Below are positions 62,784 to 64,000 of a stretch of 64,000 nt of DNA, piece after piece. Position 1 is the first letter of the stretch, and every line of letters starts with the position of its first letter. The DNA lies in NCBI GenBank assembly GCA_015075305.1, contig JABTUS010000001.1, forward strand, positions 558,001 through 622,000, in the 5' to 3' direction. Source of the stretch: Opitutaceae bacterium (GTDB lineage Bacteria > Verrucomicrobiota > Verrucomicrobiia > Opitutales > Opitutaceae). Position numbers and translations under genes: made by a program. A model generated the notes under the pieces. That model made no database searches. It saw only the letters and a program-made list of their open reading frames with translations, and was not told the origin of the DNA.

Positions 62784-64000
62784 ATGGGAGCACCTGTCAC
62801 AGTCTCATCGGATGAACTTGCCGAAGTGCAGGGGCTCTACGGTCCGTTTCAGTTTCCGGAGAGTCTGCTTCAGAAAATCTGGCTGCGCCGGGAAATCGAC
62901 ATCGCAAGCGCGCACACCCAGTGCGGCCGGCGCGTGGAGGTGATCCACCCCGGGCGATGGAACCGCCTCGGCGGACCCGATTTCAAGCACGCGCGTCTTC
63001 GCCTCAACGGCGTGGAAACAACGGGCGACATCGAGCTTCATCTTCGCGCCGAGGACTGGAGGCATCATGGCCACCATCGGGACCCCGCCTATGACCAGGT
63101 TGTGCTTCATGTTGTGCTCTGGAGCGGACCGGACCCGCGCACCGAACAATCCGCGGGGCGGTCAATTCCCACCCTGGCCCTGCTGCCGCTGCTTCTGTAT
63201 CCATTGGAAGAATACGCAGCCGACGCGGTGGTCGAGCGCCTTGCCGACCGGGCCTGCACGCGGGCCACCGAGGAGCTGCTCACCCTGCCAGATCAAGAGC
63301 GCCGCAAGACACTCCGCCTTCACGCGGCGGCCCGCTGGAAACAAAAGGTCAGCTACCTCAAGCGGCGGATTGACCGGCTCGGATGGACAGACGCCTGCCA
63401 CCACACCGCGCTGGAGATTCTCGGCTATCGGCACAATCGCGCGCCCATGTTCCGGATCGCACAGCGATGGCCGCTCAATGCATGGCAAGCCGATCCCTCT
63501 CCCGTCGCCGAGGCATGCGCAGGCGAGACGGGCCGCTGGAGCATGCAGGGCGTGCGCCCGGCCAATCACCCGGCAACGCGGCTGCGGCAATACGCTCAAT
63601 GGACACGCGCAGTGCCCGACTGGCCCGCGCTTTTTCTGGATGCCGCCGCCGTGCGCGCTCTGTCGGGCATTTTTCCCGCTGATGCACCTGTCAATCCGGA
63701 GACCGGCTCACGGGCATTCCGCTCATCCACAGGAATCACGCGTACCCGTGCGCACATTTTCCAGCATTGGTGCGGCGCGGCATTCGGCGGTCCGCGCCTC
63801 GACACCCTGATCTGCAATCTACTTCTGCCAGCACTCTCGTTTCAATCCAACGCAGACGGCGCACAGGCGCTCTGGCTTCATTGGTACGCAGGGGATCTTC
63901 CTCCACACATTGCGCAATCGCTTCGTGACCTCGACCTCCTCTCGTACGAGCAGCCGATCTGCCATGGGCTCGTGCAGGGGCTTCTCGGCTGGTGGATCGA
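62784..64000 (+). CDS. DUF2851 family protein (5' part; runs off the window)
   Basis: An open frame of at least 405 residues continues past the right edge. It begins MGAPVTVSSDELAEVQGLYG and contains LLQKIWLRREIDIASAHTQ, RWNRLGGPDFKHARLRLNG, GDIELHLRAEDWRHHGHHRD and YDQVVLHVVLWSG, which match DUF2851, a family of unknown function. GAGGA precedes ATG 62784 by about 10 bases. The conserved GDIELH and HVV segments suggest an enzymatic metal-binding core, but no reaction is known to me. Confidence 0.85.
   Translation, partial: MGAPVTVSSDELAEVQGLYGPFQFPESLLQKIWLRREIDIASAHTQCGRRVEVIHPGRWNRLGGPDFKHARLRLNGVETTGDIELHLRAEDWRHHGHHRDPAYDQVVLHVVLWSGPDPRTEQSAGRSIPTLALLPLLLYPLEEYAADAVVERLADRACTRATEELLTLPDQERRKTLRLHAAARWKQKVSYLKRRIDRLGWTDACHHTALEILGYRHNRAPMFRIAQRWPLNAWQADPSPVAEACAGETGRWSMQGVRPANHPATRLRQYAQWTRAVPDWPALFLDAAAVRALSGIFPADAPVNPETGSRAFRSSTGITRTRAHIFQHWCGAAFGGPRLDTLICNLLLPALSFQSNADGAQALWLHWYAGDLPPHIAQSLRDLDLLSYEQPICHGLVQGLLGWWI

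Overview
The window looks like chromosomal DNA of a Verrucomicrobiota bacterium, most probably an Opitutaceae relative. This rests on the high GC content, the gene-family make-up (alternative complex III, FtsK/RodZ, a FloA-NfeD cluster, sulfatase, DUF1080 and heparinase-type proteins, pyruvate phosphate dikinase) and frequent 4-base ATGA gene overlaps. It is inferred from gene content, not from a marker-gene tree. Most of the window is ordinary core genome. Small accessory patches lie near 43.6-44.3 kb and 60.0-61.65 kb.

Layout. 0-2.2 kb: a coiled-coil membrane protein, a TPR protein, a two-helix membrane protein and the manganese regulator MntR. 2.3-6.1 kb: tatC diverging from ppdK. 6.2-13.3 kb: signalling (a CheX-type phosphatase, a receiver-receiver-STAS protein, a three-gene overlapping cluster of envelope/TPR proteins, and a large hybrid histidine kinase). 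13.3-15.7 kb: a HAD phosphatase and a sulfatase. 15.8-21.5 kb: a pseudouridine synthase, an SH3-like protein, folD, a receiver-histidine kinase, proC and hldD.

21.6-33.0 kb is one long minus-strand respiratory operon. It encodes alternative complex III (ActA pentaheme cytochrome, ActB iron-sulfur/molybdopterin-like subunit, ActC, ActD, ActE, ActF and a small ActG-like protein), followed by a cbb3-like module of a CcoN homologue and two c-type cytochromes. By motif alignment the CcoN homologue has lost all six histidines that bind hemes and copper in heme-copper oxidases, plus the catalytic tyrosine, while keeping the fold landmarks. No canonical oxidase subunit I is present in the window. This is the most unusual thing here.

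33.2-42.6 kb: an export system (LolD-like ATPase, FtsX-type permease, HlyD-like adaptor, TolC-like protein), a DUF1080 protein, CstA and a Tat-exported beta-helix protein. 42.9-44.3 kb: a TonB-like protein and a Phd/MazF-like toxin-antitoxin pair with a recognisable promoter and operator. 44.4-49 kb: psd, dnaJ, grpE, an AsmA-like protein and manA. 49-53.4 kb: ftsK, a RodZ-like protein and a coiled-coil membrane protein. 53.4-57.5 kb: flotillin FloA, two NfeD proteins and an aldose epimerase.

57.6-61.65 kb: a heparinase-like lyase whose 3' end runs into a short palindromic repeat, then a palindrome-rich non-coding stretch, a VapBC module between direct repeats, a 3' fragment that looks like the Lon-like BREX protein BrxL, and tRNA-Ser(UGA). 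This reads as the scar of a mobile or defence island beside a tRNA gene. The window ends with a prohibitin-family protein and the start of a DUF2851 protein.
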